Shown: piece by piece, positions 1-9,915 of the stretch | Layout: every line of letters starts with the position of its first letter | Numbering within the stretch: the stretch's first letter is position 1 | NCBI GenBank assembly: GCA_030374735.1 | Contig: JASCIV010000095.1 | Span: forward strand, 1 to 48,914 | Source: Gracilaria caudata | Lineage: Eukaryota; Rhodophyta; Florideophyceae; Gracilariales; Gracilariaceae | Length of the DNA: 48,914 bases | Direction: 5' to 3' | Notes under the pieces: model-generated | Databases searched by the model: none | Seen by the model: only the letters and a program-made list of their open reading frames with translations | Told to the model about the DNA's origin: nothing | Translations under genes and position numbers: made by a program

Positions 1-683
1 CGAAGAACATAATAATTGCTCCCACCATTCCCGAGTTATGGCCATTTACTTTTCATAAAGCGTGATTCGTTGAACAAATTTTCGAATTAGGAGTTGAACG
101 GTTAGCTTGGAACCTGGTGGACACCCAATGCTGGACACGAGGGAGCCTATGTATCATGATGTTCTGCAAAGAGAGTGCGGAGATATGGTTTGCGTCGAGG
201 TTACAAGGGTGTGCAGGAGACGAGAAGCGTACCGGAAGCTCATACAAGGGTAAAGCCGATGTTTGTTCGTACAAGGAAAGTTGAGCATTGTTTTGCAAAC
301 TACAGCTTCGCACCGCAGATTTCTTTTCGAAGCTTCGCATCATCACGAGATGCAGAGCTCACTTCAGAGGCTTCCAAACGAAATGCACTATCGTGTCTTT
401 CACCAAGCGAAAGACGAAGTTTGGACAACTGGTTATTCGTTTCGTAAACCCGTAATATCTCGTACCGATGGATTTCTGCACTGGTAAACAAATTCGTGGA
501 GGGTGTCTAGCTTCTTGTATTCTCTCCCTTGGTAAAACTCCACCCGCTCTGTGCCTCAATCCCCTGTTACGAATCGATAAGAATCGTTTTCAATCGGAAG
601 ACACTTTTCGTCTCTCGAGCTTTCTTCAGTCCTCAGCTTTTGACCCAAGACAATCCCAGCAGTCCATATCGAATAACCCAGAA
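1..683. other. no recognisable gene
   Basis: Only short overlapping frames without family resemblance are present. The last part is the upstream region of the HEI10-like gene. Nothing else stands out. Confidence 0.4.
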
Positions 684-1892
684 ATGCATTGTCTCAAGTG
701 TTGGGAGCAAGTCACAGAAAAGACGGCCGTGTACACGAAATCTTGTCATCATGTGTTCTGTACGTCTCACACCAGCAAACATTCCATCCTCTGCAGCCAA
801 GCAATTGACACACGAATATTTTTCTTTCGCGTTGGGCTGTGCCATGGAAGGTGAAAAATGCAGCTCCGCAGCGTTCAAGAAGGAAATGTCGTGTCCATTG
901 TGTGACACCGTGCTTCCAAAGGATGGAATTGGATCAATCCTTCTCATGCCAGACTCCAGCGACATCAAGAAAGCAGGGTCTAAGATATATGGATTTCAAC
1001 CAGAGCAAATGTGCGAAGTGCTAAAGCTCGGGCTGGATTTCTGGGTAAAACAAAAGCAAAATGCAACTCTTTTGCATGAACGCGAACTCAGTTCCATTCA
1101 ACGACGAATGGCAGAGCTTGAAGATCAAAATGCGAAACTTACAAGAGTTCGTTCACTGGTGAAACCCTTCCTTCATTCCTACATGTGTGTGGCAAACTCT
1201 AACTGTCTGTACATGTGTTAGGCACTAAATGAAGAGCGACTGAAGAGAAATTCTGTGCAGAATGAAAAGGAAGCTTTGCAAAAGACGGTTTCGGATCTCG
1301 AGGCGAGGTATGCGCAAAAGGCTAGGTAAGGAATCACTCTTAGTTGCGTCAGGCAGTATCGCCAATTCTAACGAACAACTGAATCACTAGGTCCATGAGG
1401 AAGCTTACAGAGCTCTACAACGAGCTTCGACAAGTTCATAGACGCCTCGAAGCTGATCTGCGTGGTGTACGAGACTCGGCCGAATTCGATGTAGATGCCG
1501 TTCCAGGAAGTGAGCTCGAAGTTAACACATACGGGGTTAGCCGAAATATGTCTGATAGGGATAGAAAAGAAATGTTCAGAGGAAACGACGAAGAAGTAGA
1601 GAGAAGTCTGAGAGGCTCGAAAACTCTCCGAGATCGGCGAAGAACATCCAGAGACTACAATGACCGAGACCACGTCGACCTTGACGAGGGCTCGAATTCT
1701 GCAGCGAGACGTTTGTCGACTCCCGGGGATGTTCTATTTAACTTGGCAACGAACCGTTCCCCAACCGCCAACATGCGGATTCATGTATCCGCGAAGAATG
1801 TCGGAGGTCGTGGGGCCCGTGGACGTCGTTATCAAAATGATCCTAGGCCTGAAGTCGAAGAAGACATTAGTCATCGAGATCGTCTAGTCTAA
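684..1892 (+). CDS. HEI10: HEI10/CCNB1IP1-like meiotic RING E3 ligase, four exons
   Basis: Exons 684-759, 851-1146 (or to 1158), 1222-1325 and 1391-1892 give about 325 residues. The start MHCLKCW matches the HEI10 start. The RING reads CLKC, then CHHVFC, 13 residues, then CPLC; joining 759 to 851 is what restores the cysteine and the spacing known from plant HEI10. After the RING come the segment YGFQPEQM...LDFWVKQ, which corresponds to the conserved helix in plant and animal HEI10, and a long coiled coil ending in MRKLTELYNELRQVHRRLE. The tail is basic with RGARGRR. Introns are 91, 75 (or 63) and 65 bases; the second donor is ambiguous (GTTCGT at 1147 or GTGAAA at 1159). Family role (established): a ZMM-class pro-crossover factor on meiotic chromosomes. 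Assignment rests on motif order and recall, not on a search. Confidence 0.75.
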
Positions 1893-3199
1893 GAGAAAGT
1901 AAACAGCCCTCACGCTATGAGAGCTTCATTGAGTTGAGCTGTGATGCAGCTGAGTCGTCAACTTGCACTGATCTGAGATATGGTCAGTATACTCATACTT
2001 CATTCGTTTTCCTTCTGATGGGATTTCAAGACTTAGACTACCCTTGTAGTGCGTCAAGCGATAGGAATACCTACAACCACTAGGCTAATCTAATCTTCTG
2101 ACTAATCTTGCGGTATGCTTTTTGTTTATAAGCATTCGATTGCAGATGAAGATGCTTTGAAGACTCGACGTCGTCGCCCTTCACGGAACTTTGTTCCGGG
2201 AACAAGCGAACTTTGCTGAGTGCGGTCTTCTAACTCTGAGCTCTGGAGAGGCATGAACAAGAAGAAGCTTTCGGAAGATCTTATTTTCGGGCCAGGGCTT
2301 TCTCAAGAGTCTTGCGAATCAACCTGCGGTTCCTTAGCAAACAGGATAGCAAAAGAGCGTATGCTAAAGGAAAATGGAGAGACAGATCTACATGATACTC
2401 ACCTCACCAAGCTGGTCTTCAAGGCTTGGGTACGATAGCAGTCGATCACAAGATACCGCTGCGCTTGGTATGAGTCGGCCTGCTTTCACTCACATTGCCA
2501 AGAGCGCAGAAGTCGGTCTGCTTTCTTTCACACTGCCAACAGTGCGATGAGAGAGAGAGCAGACTGATTTCAAACCAAGCAGAGCGATATAATCAAAGCA
2601 TTGATGGTACGAAGATGATCTCGAATGATTGCCGATTTACGCTGTGGGGCGAGTGCATCCATCAGATAGCACATCAAAAACTCGAGACTTTGTCCTGCAA
2701 AGACATATCGTAACGGGTCAAAAAGAGTCTTCAACGCCCGCTCAGGTCCCCTGACGTGAGTCTCACGAGTGCTGAGACAGGACAGTTTTCTGTTACTGCA
2801 GCTTCCCATACCAGAAGCTGCTATGAACCGATGGCATCGGAACAAAGCCGTGAAGCACAAAGGCTCTATCTTTGTCACTGCGCACGACACGCAAACGAGG
2901 CTTGCGATTGCAAAGGGCCAACGGGTGAATTGAACGGAGGGGCTCTTTTAAGTCTTGTGTGACAAGAAACTCTTTCATTGCACATAGAACGCAGAGACTG
3001 TTGGCCTGTGCAATAGCAAAACGGTCATTACACAGCGGCAAAGATGTTCGCGTCTCATAGGAAAAGCGGCCTCTGACACCGCCAACAGTGACTTGTTGAC
3101 CTTTCTAAGTACCATCTGCTTCTTGTCTTATTAACAAGTACCTTTGTAGTACAAAGATTGTACCAGTTGCCATCCGTAACGGCTCTGAACAGGTGACAG
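1893..3199. other. intergenic, with an imperfect tandem repeat
   Basis: About 1.3 kb without a convincing gene. It holds a two-unit repeat of about 38 bases at 2474-2550 (see separate entry) and several frames under 110 codons without family resemblance. Confidence 0.4.
2474..2550. repeat. imperfect tandem repeat, about 38-base unit, two copies
   Basis: Units starting at 2474 and 2512 share GTCGGYCTGCTTTC, then TTCACAYTGCCAA and GYGCGA with a few substitutions. A weaker echo (CACCGCCAACAGTGA) lies near 3077. No coding or regulatory role can be assigned. Confidence 0.55.
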
Positions 3200-3454
3200 A
3201 TGGCCGCTGATATGCGACGAAAAAAAAACAAGGACAATACCAACGCAAGTGGCCCACGAGCATCTCCGCGAACAAGCGAAAAGTGTGCACAGCTGAAGGC
3301 GCGTGTGGTCAAGTTGGGCCGCAACTACTTAAGAAGGCATCTCTTAAGACGTGAATTGCAGCTCCGCCCTCCCATCGTGCCACCCACAGAAGAAGGATTG
3401 CTCACAGTTAGCTCTTCCCGAGTAACAAGCAGTGCAACAAACGCCTGTGTGTGA
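3200..3454 (+). CDS. small basic ORF, possibly an upstream ORF of the next gene
   Basis: A real ATG opens 84 codons of very basic protein with a central arginine/leucine stretch (NYLRRHLLRRELQLRPP). The stop lies only 2 bases before the ATG of the downstream gene at 3457, in another frame. It may be an upstream ORF in the leader of that gene, an exon of it, or chance. No family recognised. Confidence 0.25.
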   Translation: MAADMRRKKNKDNTNASGPRASPRTSEKCAQLKARVVKLGRNYLRRHLLRRELQLRPPIVPPTEEGLLTVSSSRVTSSATNACV

Positions 3455-3456
3455 CC

Positions 3457-4317
3457 ATGTCTTCGCTCGACAAGGGCATGGGCGGTGCCCAAAACAGGAG
3501 AAATAACGATCGGGTTCTGGTGGACATCACGAGCGCGTCAGCGTCAGCATCCGCATCCACATCCGTCACGACTGCAGAAGGGCACGATCGAGAACAAGCA
3601 CCAAACACAGTGAGCCGCCCAAAGCCAAACGACGCAGAAGGCGTGGACGCAACAATGATACCCGGCGCAAGAAGTTCGTCTACCGATTCAGACGAGACGC
3701 CAGTGTCCGCCGAAAGCGATGGCGTGGAGAACGAAAACCCACTTCTCATGAGCGACATCTCGCGCATGATGGAAACAATGCACTCAAAGAACCTGATGTT
3801 AAAAAAGTTGGTGCGAATGCAACAATCGCGTTTAGAGCTACTTAAAAGCGAGAACGACGAACTTCGACGCGACGGGAAGCGAAAGGATGCACGACTACGA
3901 AACGCGGACGTGACGATCGAGTATCTGCAACGCGAGGTGGATGAACAACGCAACATGCTTCAAAGAAAGACGGGCTCGAAACAAGTGGTGATTGAAGAGC
4001 AAGCGGATGTGGCACCAAGAAGCAACATGAATAAGAGACAAAGATCTGACGCCACGAATGTGCCTAAGGACGAGATTTGTGACGACACCCGTGCCGCAAA
4101 CACAGGCTCGCTGAGAAGAAGCAGCATGAGCGCACATCGGAAACGACGCAACCCGCTATCTGCCAGAAGCACCGTGGAGCGCCTCGCGCGCAAGATAAAC
4201 GCGATGAGAAGCAACAGACGCGGCGTAACGATCTGTGTATGCACGCTCGGCGGAGCCATCGTACTCAGAAGTCTGTTCCACCTGCTCAACAAAAACGGCG
4301 ACTACTCCGACTCCTAA
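3457..4317 (+). CDS. hypothetical coiled-coil protein, possibly tail-anchored
   Basis: 286 residues from the first ATG (the frame is open a little further upstream without one). Residues 1-100 are polar, with an (SA)n run and many acidic residues. Residues about 100-175 form a strong coiled coil (heptads around LLMSDISRMMETM, LVRMQQSRLELLKSENDEL and VTIEYLQREVDEQ). A basic stretch follows (KRRNPLSARS, RLARKINAMRSNRRG). The last 30 residues contain one hydrophobic segment, VTICVCTLGGAIVLRSLF, before a short polar tail. This layout is what tail-anchored membrane proteins look like; that is an inference, and the arginine in the segment weakens it. It converges with the next gene, 50 bases apart. 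Family not recognised. Confidence 0.6.
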   Translation: MSSLDKGMGGAQNRRNNDRVLVDITSASASASASTSVTTAEGHDREQAPNTVSRPKPNDAEGVDATMIPGARSSSTDSDETPVSAESDGVENENPLLMSDISRMMETMHSKNLMLKKLVRMQQSRLELLKSENDELRRDGKRKDARLRNADVTIEYLQREVDEQRNMLQRKTGSKQVVIEEQADVAPRSNMNKRQRSDATNVPKDEICDDTRAANTGSLRRSSMSAHRKRRNPLSARSTVERLARKINAMRSNRRGVTICVCTLGGAIVLRSLFHLLNKNGDYSDS

Positions 4318-4367
4318 ACGCACTAAGCACCCCACTCCATCCCCTTCACCTCCCCACGAACAAGCGT

Positions 4368-4874
4368 CTAAGGATGGGCCACCTCCTCCGAAACCACCAC
4401 CGGCATCTCATAATCCAACGAAGAAAGCCGTCTGCCCGCCACGCGTCTCGCACTCTCATCCAGCGCCTCCCGCAAGCTACCGCCACCCTCCGCAATGCGC
4501 CGCCACTTCGCCGCCTCACTGGTCAGCGCGCGCGAGCGCGAGATGGCGTGAGTCAGCATGTCAGCCGTGGCGCCCATGTAGCGCTCCATCGCCACGAACG
4601 CAGAGCTGACGGACAGCAACGAGGCGTGCGAGCGCGTGCGCAGCGGCGCGTGCGCCAGATCGGCGGCGATGGACTCGGACAACGCGCGCACAACGGCGGA
4701 GGACGCGCTGTCGGAGTTGCTCATGGCGGTGCGCGGATCGATCGATCGAACGAAGCGAAGCACGGCAGGCGACGTTGGGGGGTTGGTGACAGCGCGCCAC
4801 ACAGCGCTTGCAGGGGCTACGCAGGGGCTACCCAAGGCTTTGGACGCCATCGGCAGCGAGCGGCGCAGCGCCAT
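4368..4874 (-). CDS. hypothetical small protein
   Basis: 168 residues from the first in-frame ATG; a later ATG (MSNSDSASS, near 4724) may be the true start. It is rich in alanine, serine and arginine, with a helical central part (SLLSVSSAFVAMERYMGATADML) and a last helix with TSEAAKWRRIAEGGGSLREAL. The shape resembles small subunits of coiled-coil complexes such as BLOC-1/BORC, but no specific match is convincing. It lies in the GC-rich island, and strong codon bias could keep frames open by chance here, so coding status is only moderately secure. Confidence 0.45.
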   Translation of the reverse strand: MALRRSLPMASKALGSPCVAPASAVWRAVTNPPTSPAVLRFVRSIDPRTAMSNSDSASSAVVRALSESIAADLAHAPLRTRSHASLLSVSSAFVAMERYMGATADMLTHAISRSRALTSEAAKWRRIAEGGGSLREALDESARRVAGRRLSSLDYEMPVVVSEEVAHP

Positions 4875-6500
4875 AACGCACAAAGATCAAGCGTCAAGGC
4901 ACAAAATCAAATTACGCGCAAACTACCACCGGTATCTATCTGCCCGGTGCTGGTAGATTCTACCTACCCTTGTACGAGCTGAAGAAGCTCAAGCCCTCAG
5001 CGCTGTTTTACACCAAAGTACACGCCGCGCCTTCAGCGCCGCGTCCCACGCCCACCCCACCACGCGCCGCGCGCGCCGCGCGTCTCGAACGCAGCGCACC
5101 GCGTCGACGCTCATTCGTACGCCGGTAGATAGCGCACTGCGCGCGCCTCGGACAAGCGCGCCGGCAATGCGGACATATCCACCCCTTCTCCCCCGCCACC
5201 GCCTCCTCCCAATTCCACCCATGTCTGTCCACAAGCACCAAAAGGCACACAAAACCACGTTAGCCACCGCAGCCTCAAGTCCACCCCCACAACGTGAAAA
5301 ATAAAAGCAGCAACTTACTGCGCAAAGCACTTATGACACACCACCTTGCGACAAGCGCCGTTCGCAAAGTTGGCGCACGACATCAGTCCCACCTTCTTCG
5401 CCGTGCGCGAGCAGATGTGACAAAAGCGCGACGGCAGCGTTCTCTTCCTCACAGCGCGCACAACGCCCCCCCCGCGCCGCGCCACCGCCACCGCCGCGCC
5501 ATCACAAGCCACGCGCAGCGCCACCCAGCTCAACAGATCAAGCGCCGACTCAAAAGGCGGCACAACCTCCAGTCGCTTCTCACACCGCGACTCGCACATG
5601 ATCGCGCAGCGCCACCCCCCAACACCTCCAGCACCCCGAATTCCCCCCCCGCAAGGGCTTTAGCGCGCGACGAATCGCAGCGAGAGCAGCACACGCACGC
5701 AAATCGCAAATGAATTGCGCCCCACACCACTCGCTGAGCGCGCGCCCCCCTCCCCCTCTCAAAAGAAAGGAAAAAGTGCCGCGGCTCAGCGCGGCAGCGG
5801 CAGCACGCCCTGCAGCTGTCGCAGCACGGCGCCATCCACCGACCGCACCGCCGCCTCGTAAGCGGCCGCGCCGGCCACCTTCTGCACCTCGCGCGCCATA
5901 TGCGCCACCAGCGCCGCCAGCTGCACGCCGCTCACATCGCCCGCCTCGCGCACCGCCGCGCGTCGCATCTCCTCCGCCGCGCCGCCCGCCATCTCGCCCT
6001 CACCGCCGCCGCCGCCGCCGCCGCGCGCCTCCTCTCCAAACCGCGCTAGCGCCTGCGCGAACTCGTCCGCCCCCTCGGCGTCCTCCTCATCCCGTCGTCG
6101 CGCCCCACGCGCCTCTTGCGCGCCCACCTGCACCACCACGTTCACCACCGCCGCAAACCGCTCACGCACCGCCGCGCTCCGCGCATACCGCCCCATCAGT
6201 CCACACAGTGCCATCGCCGTACGTTTCTTCAGCGCCACCCCATACATGGCGTCCACATTCTCCATCAACGCATCCATCAGCTGCACGCACCGCGTCTCGT
6301 CCTTCTCCACAATCACCTCCTCAAAGTCGCCCACGTTCGTCAGCGCCGCACGCGACAGCAGCCCCACCAACGCGCTCGTCACCACCTGACTCTCGCTCTT
6401 CGCCACCACCTTACTCGCAATCCTCGACAGGATCTCGCCCATATAGCGCACCCCCTCTTTCGGGAACCGCAGCACAATCGTGTCCAGAATATCCACCGCC
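4400..6500. other. GC-rich island
   Basis: Base composition is visibly richer in G+C than in the rest of the window, with long C/G runs (for example polyglycine codons of importin near 6005-6030). It covers the 3' third of importin-11, the zinc-finger gene and the small gene at 4368. The importin gene crosses from this island into ordinary composition, so the change is not a gene boundary. Confidence 0.55.
5008..5599 (-). CDS. zf-4CXXC_R1 (CDCA7-type) zinc-finger protein, two exons
   Basis: Exon 1 is 5599-5319 and exon 2 is 5224-5008, joined over a 94-base intron with donor CA|GTAAGT and acceptor GACAG. The product is about 165 residues. The cysteine array starts FCHICSRTAKKVG, continues with SC, AC and VCHKCFAQ, and across the splice gives HGWNWEEA, then WICPHCRRACPRRAQC and IYRRTNERR. 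This order (CxxC, single Cys, Cys, CxxC, CPxCR, Cys, Cys) is that of the zf-4CXXC_R1 domain found in CDCA7 and related plant and protist proteins. CDCA7 itself partners the HELLS remodeller in DNA methylation upkeep; whether this small protein does so is unknown. The 70 residues before the zinc finger are not recognised. GC-rich codon use. Confidence 0.65.
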
Positions 6501-8860
6501 GCCAAGCATCCTCGATCCTTCACCTCTCCTATTGCTTTCAGCAGCACCGTCTTCAGCATATCCCCGAATTCGCCCATGAACTGGTGCCCGCCGAGCAGCG
6601 CGTAGCTTTCCATCAGTTTGCACACCTCCCGTAGATTATCAAAGTCCGCGCCAAGAATCCCTTCAGTCAGCGGAAACAGTCTGCGCAAATCATCCGTGTA
6701 CTCCGTGCTTGCAGCCAAGAGCGCCGACCACAACTCGCACCCTTCCTCCACCAAGTACAGACCGCCACCCTGCATCGACATGTCCACAGAAAACCGCACC
6801 ACCCCAAGGATCACTTTCTTCATCGCCTCCACCTCAATACACACATACCCAACTTTCCTCATCAGTGCAGACAAAAGCGACACGATCGAAGTGCGCAGCA
6901 GCACCTCCCCACCAGAGCTCTTCTCCGCCACCGTCGAACTGTTCGCCTTATCTTCCAGCTCTCTCTGAGCCAGCAGCCGTTCGTTCGTGTGATCAGATAT
7001 AACGCCCGTATTGTCCCACATCTGTGGCAGCGCGCTGGCAATCACATTCACAAGCGGCGCCACATCACGCGCGCTACATCGCTCAATAAGACAGGTTACA
7101 GTTCCCAGAATATCGCGCTTTGTCTCGAACGCGTCACACTTGCTGATAAGCAAAAAGCAATTCTCAACACACACCTGCAAATGCGCCGCAAAATCTCCAG
7201 CATGAAACCCAAGGTCTTCCACAAGCGTCTGGATTGCCTTTGCTGCTGTTAACGCTATCACCAGATCACGGTCCATGAACGTCAAGAGACGAACTAGTAG
7301 AGGGTTTACCACTCGCCTCGAATCTCTTGTCAGCTGTTCTGCAAACTGCGCAACAAGCCATGCCGTGCGAGCCTGTATAATACGATCACCCAGATTGTCA
7401 CTGCAATCCGATTGTAGAATCACGCCCAAGTGTCCATTCAACCAAACCTCAAAGTCAAAAGCTCCTTGTACGTCGTATACGGCTGTTCCAACTGCCCTGT
7501 AACAGGCGTCCAGCATCAACGGCTTGTCTCGGGACACTGCCTCAGCAATCTGCAAGATTTTGGGAACAATTCGTGGTTTATCGCGAATAAGCAGCAGCTT
7601 GAACAACTCCTCGCATTCGTGTCGAAGACTCTGCGCTCCCCATTCGGCCGCTTCTTCATCCAAGATAAGCGCCTCCGGATCGGCCGCCCAAGTATCCGCC
7701 TCGCGTTGTGTCAGTACAAAAATCTTAGTTATCATCGTTTCGATGAGAAGATCCGTGCGATTGTCATCGAAAAATAAAAGGACAATGGCTCGGCAAGTTT
7801 CGGCTGATATCTCACCTTGTGGGTTAGGATTCAAGTTTGGAGCTGACTTAAATTTGGAGATGGTCGTGCTGTTGATCAAGTATGACGGGCTTTGAGCGAT
7901 ATTCTTCAGAAATGACACGGCTTGAAAGCATGTGCGGTCATGCGAAGTTCCAGCGTTGTACGCAATGATAGTTTCATAGTAAAGCTTCAAAAAGGTAGGT
8001 AGATATGGTTGAAACTGCAACGGATGTCGTTCGTGTGTTACTCGAATTAATTTTGAGGCGAGATGAGTGAGACGAATCTGAAACTCGTTTCCGGGCGTTG
8101 CGCCGCACATGAAGATTTGAGGCAGCTCAACGATCTTTGACATGAGCGGTGGCACATTCGGCAGATCGGAAAGTTTCTCGCATCCGTAACTAATCAATCG
8201 GCGAAAGCTTTTCATGCATCGCACCAAAACCTCAAAGTGCTTCTGGAGCTCTTCAGGCGGCCTTGCATTCTGCAACAGCACCTGCAAGCTTTGGCAAAAC
8301 TCTTGGTACAACTCGGAAAACAACATGGGAGCAACGCGGTATAGAGCTCTTCTATGCGAGATCAAGCGACGACTGGCCAGTTGCTTTAAAACCATGTCCA
8401 TGGTAACGAGCGCATGGGACATGACCATGGCATCGGGTTTTTTAAACGCCTCCACCAGATCGGAGAGAAGATTAGGCCACGCATCGGGAAAGTCCATACG
8501 TGCAATGTACGAAATCCACACAGAAATTTGGGTCGAAATGGTGGACTGTGGTTCGCCCAACGCAGCAAGAAGACAGGCACGCACGTATTGACGCTCATCG
8601 TTGGTGACCAACGAACGGCCCGCTCTGCGACGCCAACTGCGAAAGATAGCGTTCTTTCCGCAGACGGCGGCCAGCCATCGGACTTGCGGCTCGGCCTGAT
8701 CGTTTGGAGCGGTGGCGATGGCCGCCAATGAGGCGAAATAGTCGCGCTGTTCCTCTGCGTCTCGCAGCGCCTTTTCGGCTCGTTGTCGAAGGTCGGCGTT
8801 TTGAGTGAGGGCGTCTCTGAGAATGCTGTAGATCCTTTCCGCGGATTCTTGCGCCGTCAT
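5786..8860 (-). CDS. IPO11: importin-11-like nuclear transport receptor
   Basis: 1024 residues without introns, compared with about 975 in animal importin-11. The ATG at 8860 was chosen because MTAQESAERIYSILRDAL begins the typical importin-beta N-terminal helix; the frame is open 161 codons further upstream but without similarity. The block VRWLAAVCGKNAIFRSWRR, followed by TQISVWISYIARMDFPDAWP and LKQLASRRLISHRRALY, follows the importin-11/Kap120 pattern closely. HEAT-type helical repeats continue to the end. Near the C terminus is an unusual glycine run (about residue 950) encoded in the GC-rich island. Family role: RanGTP-dependent import of cargo such as ubiquitin-conjugating enzymes and ribosomal proteins. 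The gene is head-to-head with lipoxygenase. Confidence 0.85.
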   Translation of the reverse strand: MTAQESAERIYSILRDALTQNADLRQRAEKALRDAEEQRDYFASLAAIATAPNDQAEPQVRWLAAVCGKNAIFRSWRRRAGRSLVTNDERQYVRACLLAALGEPQSTISTQISVWISYIARMDFPDAWPNLLSDLVEAFKKPDAMVMSHALVTMDMVLKQLASRRLISHRRALYRVAPMLFSELYQEFCQSLQVLLQNARPPEELQKHFEVLVRCMKSFRRLISYGCEKLSDLPNVPPLMSKIVELPQIFMCGATPGNEFQIRLTHLASKLIRVTHERHPLQFQPYLPTFLKLYYETIIAYNAGTSHDRTCFQAVSFLKNIAQSPSYLINSTTISKFKSAPNLNPNPQGEISAETCRAIVLLFFDDNRTDLLIETMITKIFVLTQREADTWAADPEALILDEEAAEWGAQSLRHECEELFKLLLIRDKPRIVPKILQIAEAVSRDKPLMLDACYRAVGTAVYDVQGAFDFEVWLNGHLGVILQSDCSDNLGDRIIQARTAWLVAQFAEQLTRDSRRVVNPLLVRLLTFMDRDLVIALTAAKAIQTLVEDLGFHAGDFAAHLQVCVENCFLLISKCDAFETKRDILGTVTCLIERCSARDVAPLVNVIASALPQMWDNTGVISDHTNERLLAQRELEDKANSSTVAEKSSGGEVLLRTSIVSLLSALMRKVGYVCIEVEAMKKVILGVVRFSVDMSMQGGGLYLVEEGCELWSALLAASTEYTDDLRRLFPLTEGILGADFDNLREVCKLMESYALLGGHQFMGEFGDMLKTVLLKAIGEVKDRGCLAAVDILDTIVLRFPKEGVRYMGEILSRIASKVVAKSESQVVTSALVGLLSRAALTNVGDFEEVIVEKDETRCVQLMDALMENVDAMYGVALKKRTAMALCGLMGRYARSAAVRERFAAVVNVVVQVGAQEARGARRRDEEDAEGADEFAQALARFGEEARGGGGGGGEGEMAGGAAEEMRRAAVREAGDVSGVQLAALVAHMAREVQKVAGAAAYEAAVRSVDGAVLRQLQGVLPLPR

Positions 8861-9915
8861 GTTGCGCGACTCATCTGAGAGGCGTGCGCGCACTGCTTGC
8901 GGAAGGCAGTATCTAACGTTGAAGAGGGCGCGTTGATCCTCGCGAGGGCTGCGGGGTGCCGGCAGCAGCGGCAGCTCAGCCGCATCTACGTTGATCCGAA
9001 ACGTGTGCTGCGTGGAAGAACCATATTGGACAGCGCGTTGATTGGTGCACACAGCGCATTTACAGTGCTGCACCTTCCCCGCTTTGTTGTAAGTGTAAGC
9101 AAAGGCTGCTCTCCAGCTCCATACTGGCTGACCTCGGAGAGGAATACAACTGTGTCGCTGGTGATGTCGCAATACTCCATCCCAGCGCAAATTCAGTTGC
9201 GCTGTCGACACCTCCGGCCCAAAACAGTGGTGCTCGTTGTGTGTGTCGCGCTTAGAAGTTGCCTCTTGTCCTGCGCGAACCAGGTGCTCTAGACTGCCAG
9301 CTTGCTTGCGTCGACAGCCAAGAGGCCAACAAATGTAACTCAATGTTATTGAGCTATTTAACGAATGGCAGTCTCACCGCTTTTTTCGTGCTGTAATGTA
9401 TGATCCGCATGAGGCGTCATGTGACTCTCCTTTCCCCCTTCAACTCTGTGTGGCGGAGCAAAGAATCGAAGCATGCTGTATCTCATGTTACGAAGGTACC
9501 GTACCGGCGTAGACGTGTGCGGCTTAGATTTGTGATGACCTTGAGCAATTGGGTCATTCAGCAGCTCGCCGAGCTCGCAAATATCTCATAACAACTCAGC
9601 AACGAGCTACCGGCCAGATGGCCTGCCCAGCATGCACCGGTGCGCTTCTCGATATGTCAGTGTAGAGAACTAGGTCAGACGGTAAGCTTGTGCACATGCT
9701 TGTGCACATGCTGTCCTGGGCGCGTAGTTGGCCCAACTGCCCACTTTTTCTTTATATGCCATTAGATACCCTTGCAGTACCCACAGGCCCTGTACACATC
9801 GACGACGTGCTGGCTGTCGACCACAACCGCGTCCTGCACCTCAGCATTGTCGCCAAACTCAGTCTCTTGTCCCATCACTTGTACTGTGCAACCACACTCT
9901 TTGAGCATCCGAGCA
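8861..9915. promoter_or_regulatory. shared divergent upstream region of IPO11 and lipoxygenase
   Basis: About 1.05 kb separates the two start codons, which point away from each other. It must hold the promoters of both. I see no conserved element; both main frames stay open some distance upstream of the chosen ATGs, so the leaders are partly open. Confidence 0.4.

Noticed and set aside
5710..6579. 289-codon proline/arginine-rich plus-strand frame
   Set aside because: It is the complement of the GC-rich end of importin-11; composition explains the open frame.
8861..9343. N-terminal extension of importin-11 from an open frame (161 codons)
   Set aside because: No importin similarity before the ATG at 8860, and the extension starts without a conserved domain; treated as leader.
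9772..9915. Upstream start of lipoxygenase
   Set aside because: The frame there begins with TTG, not ATG; the first ATG is at 9916.
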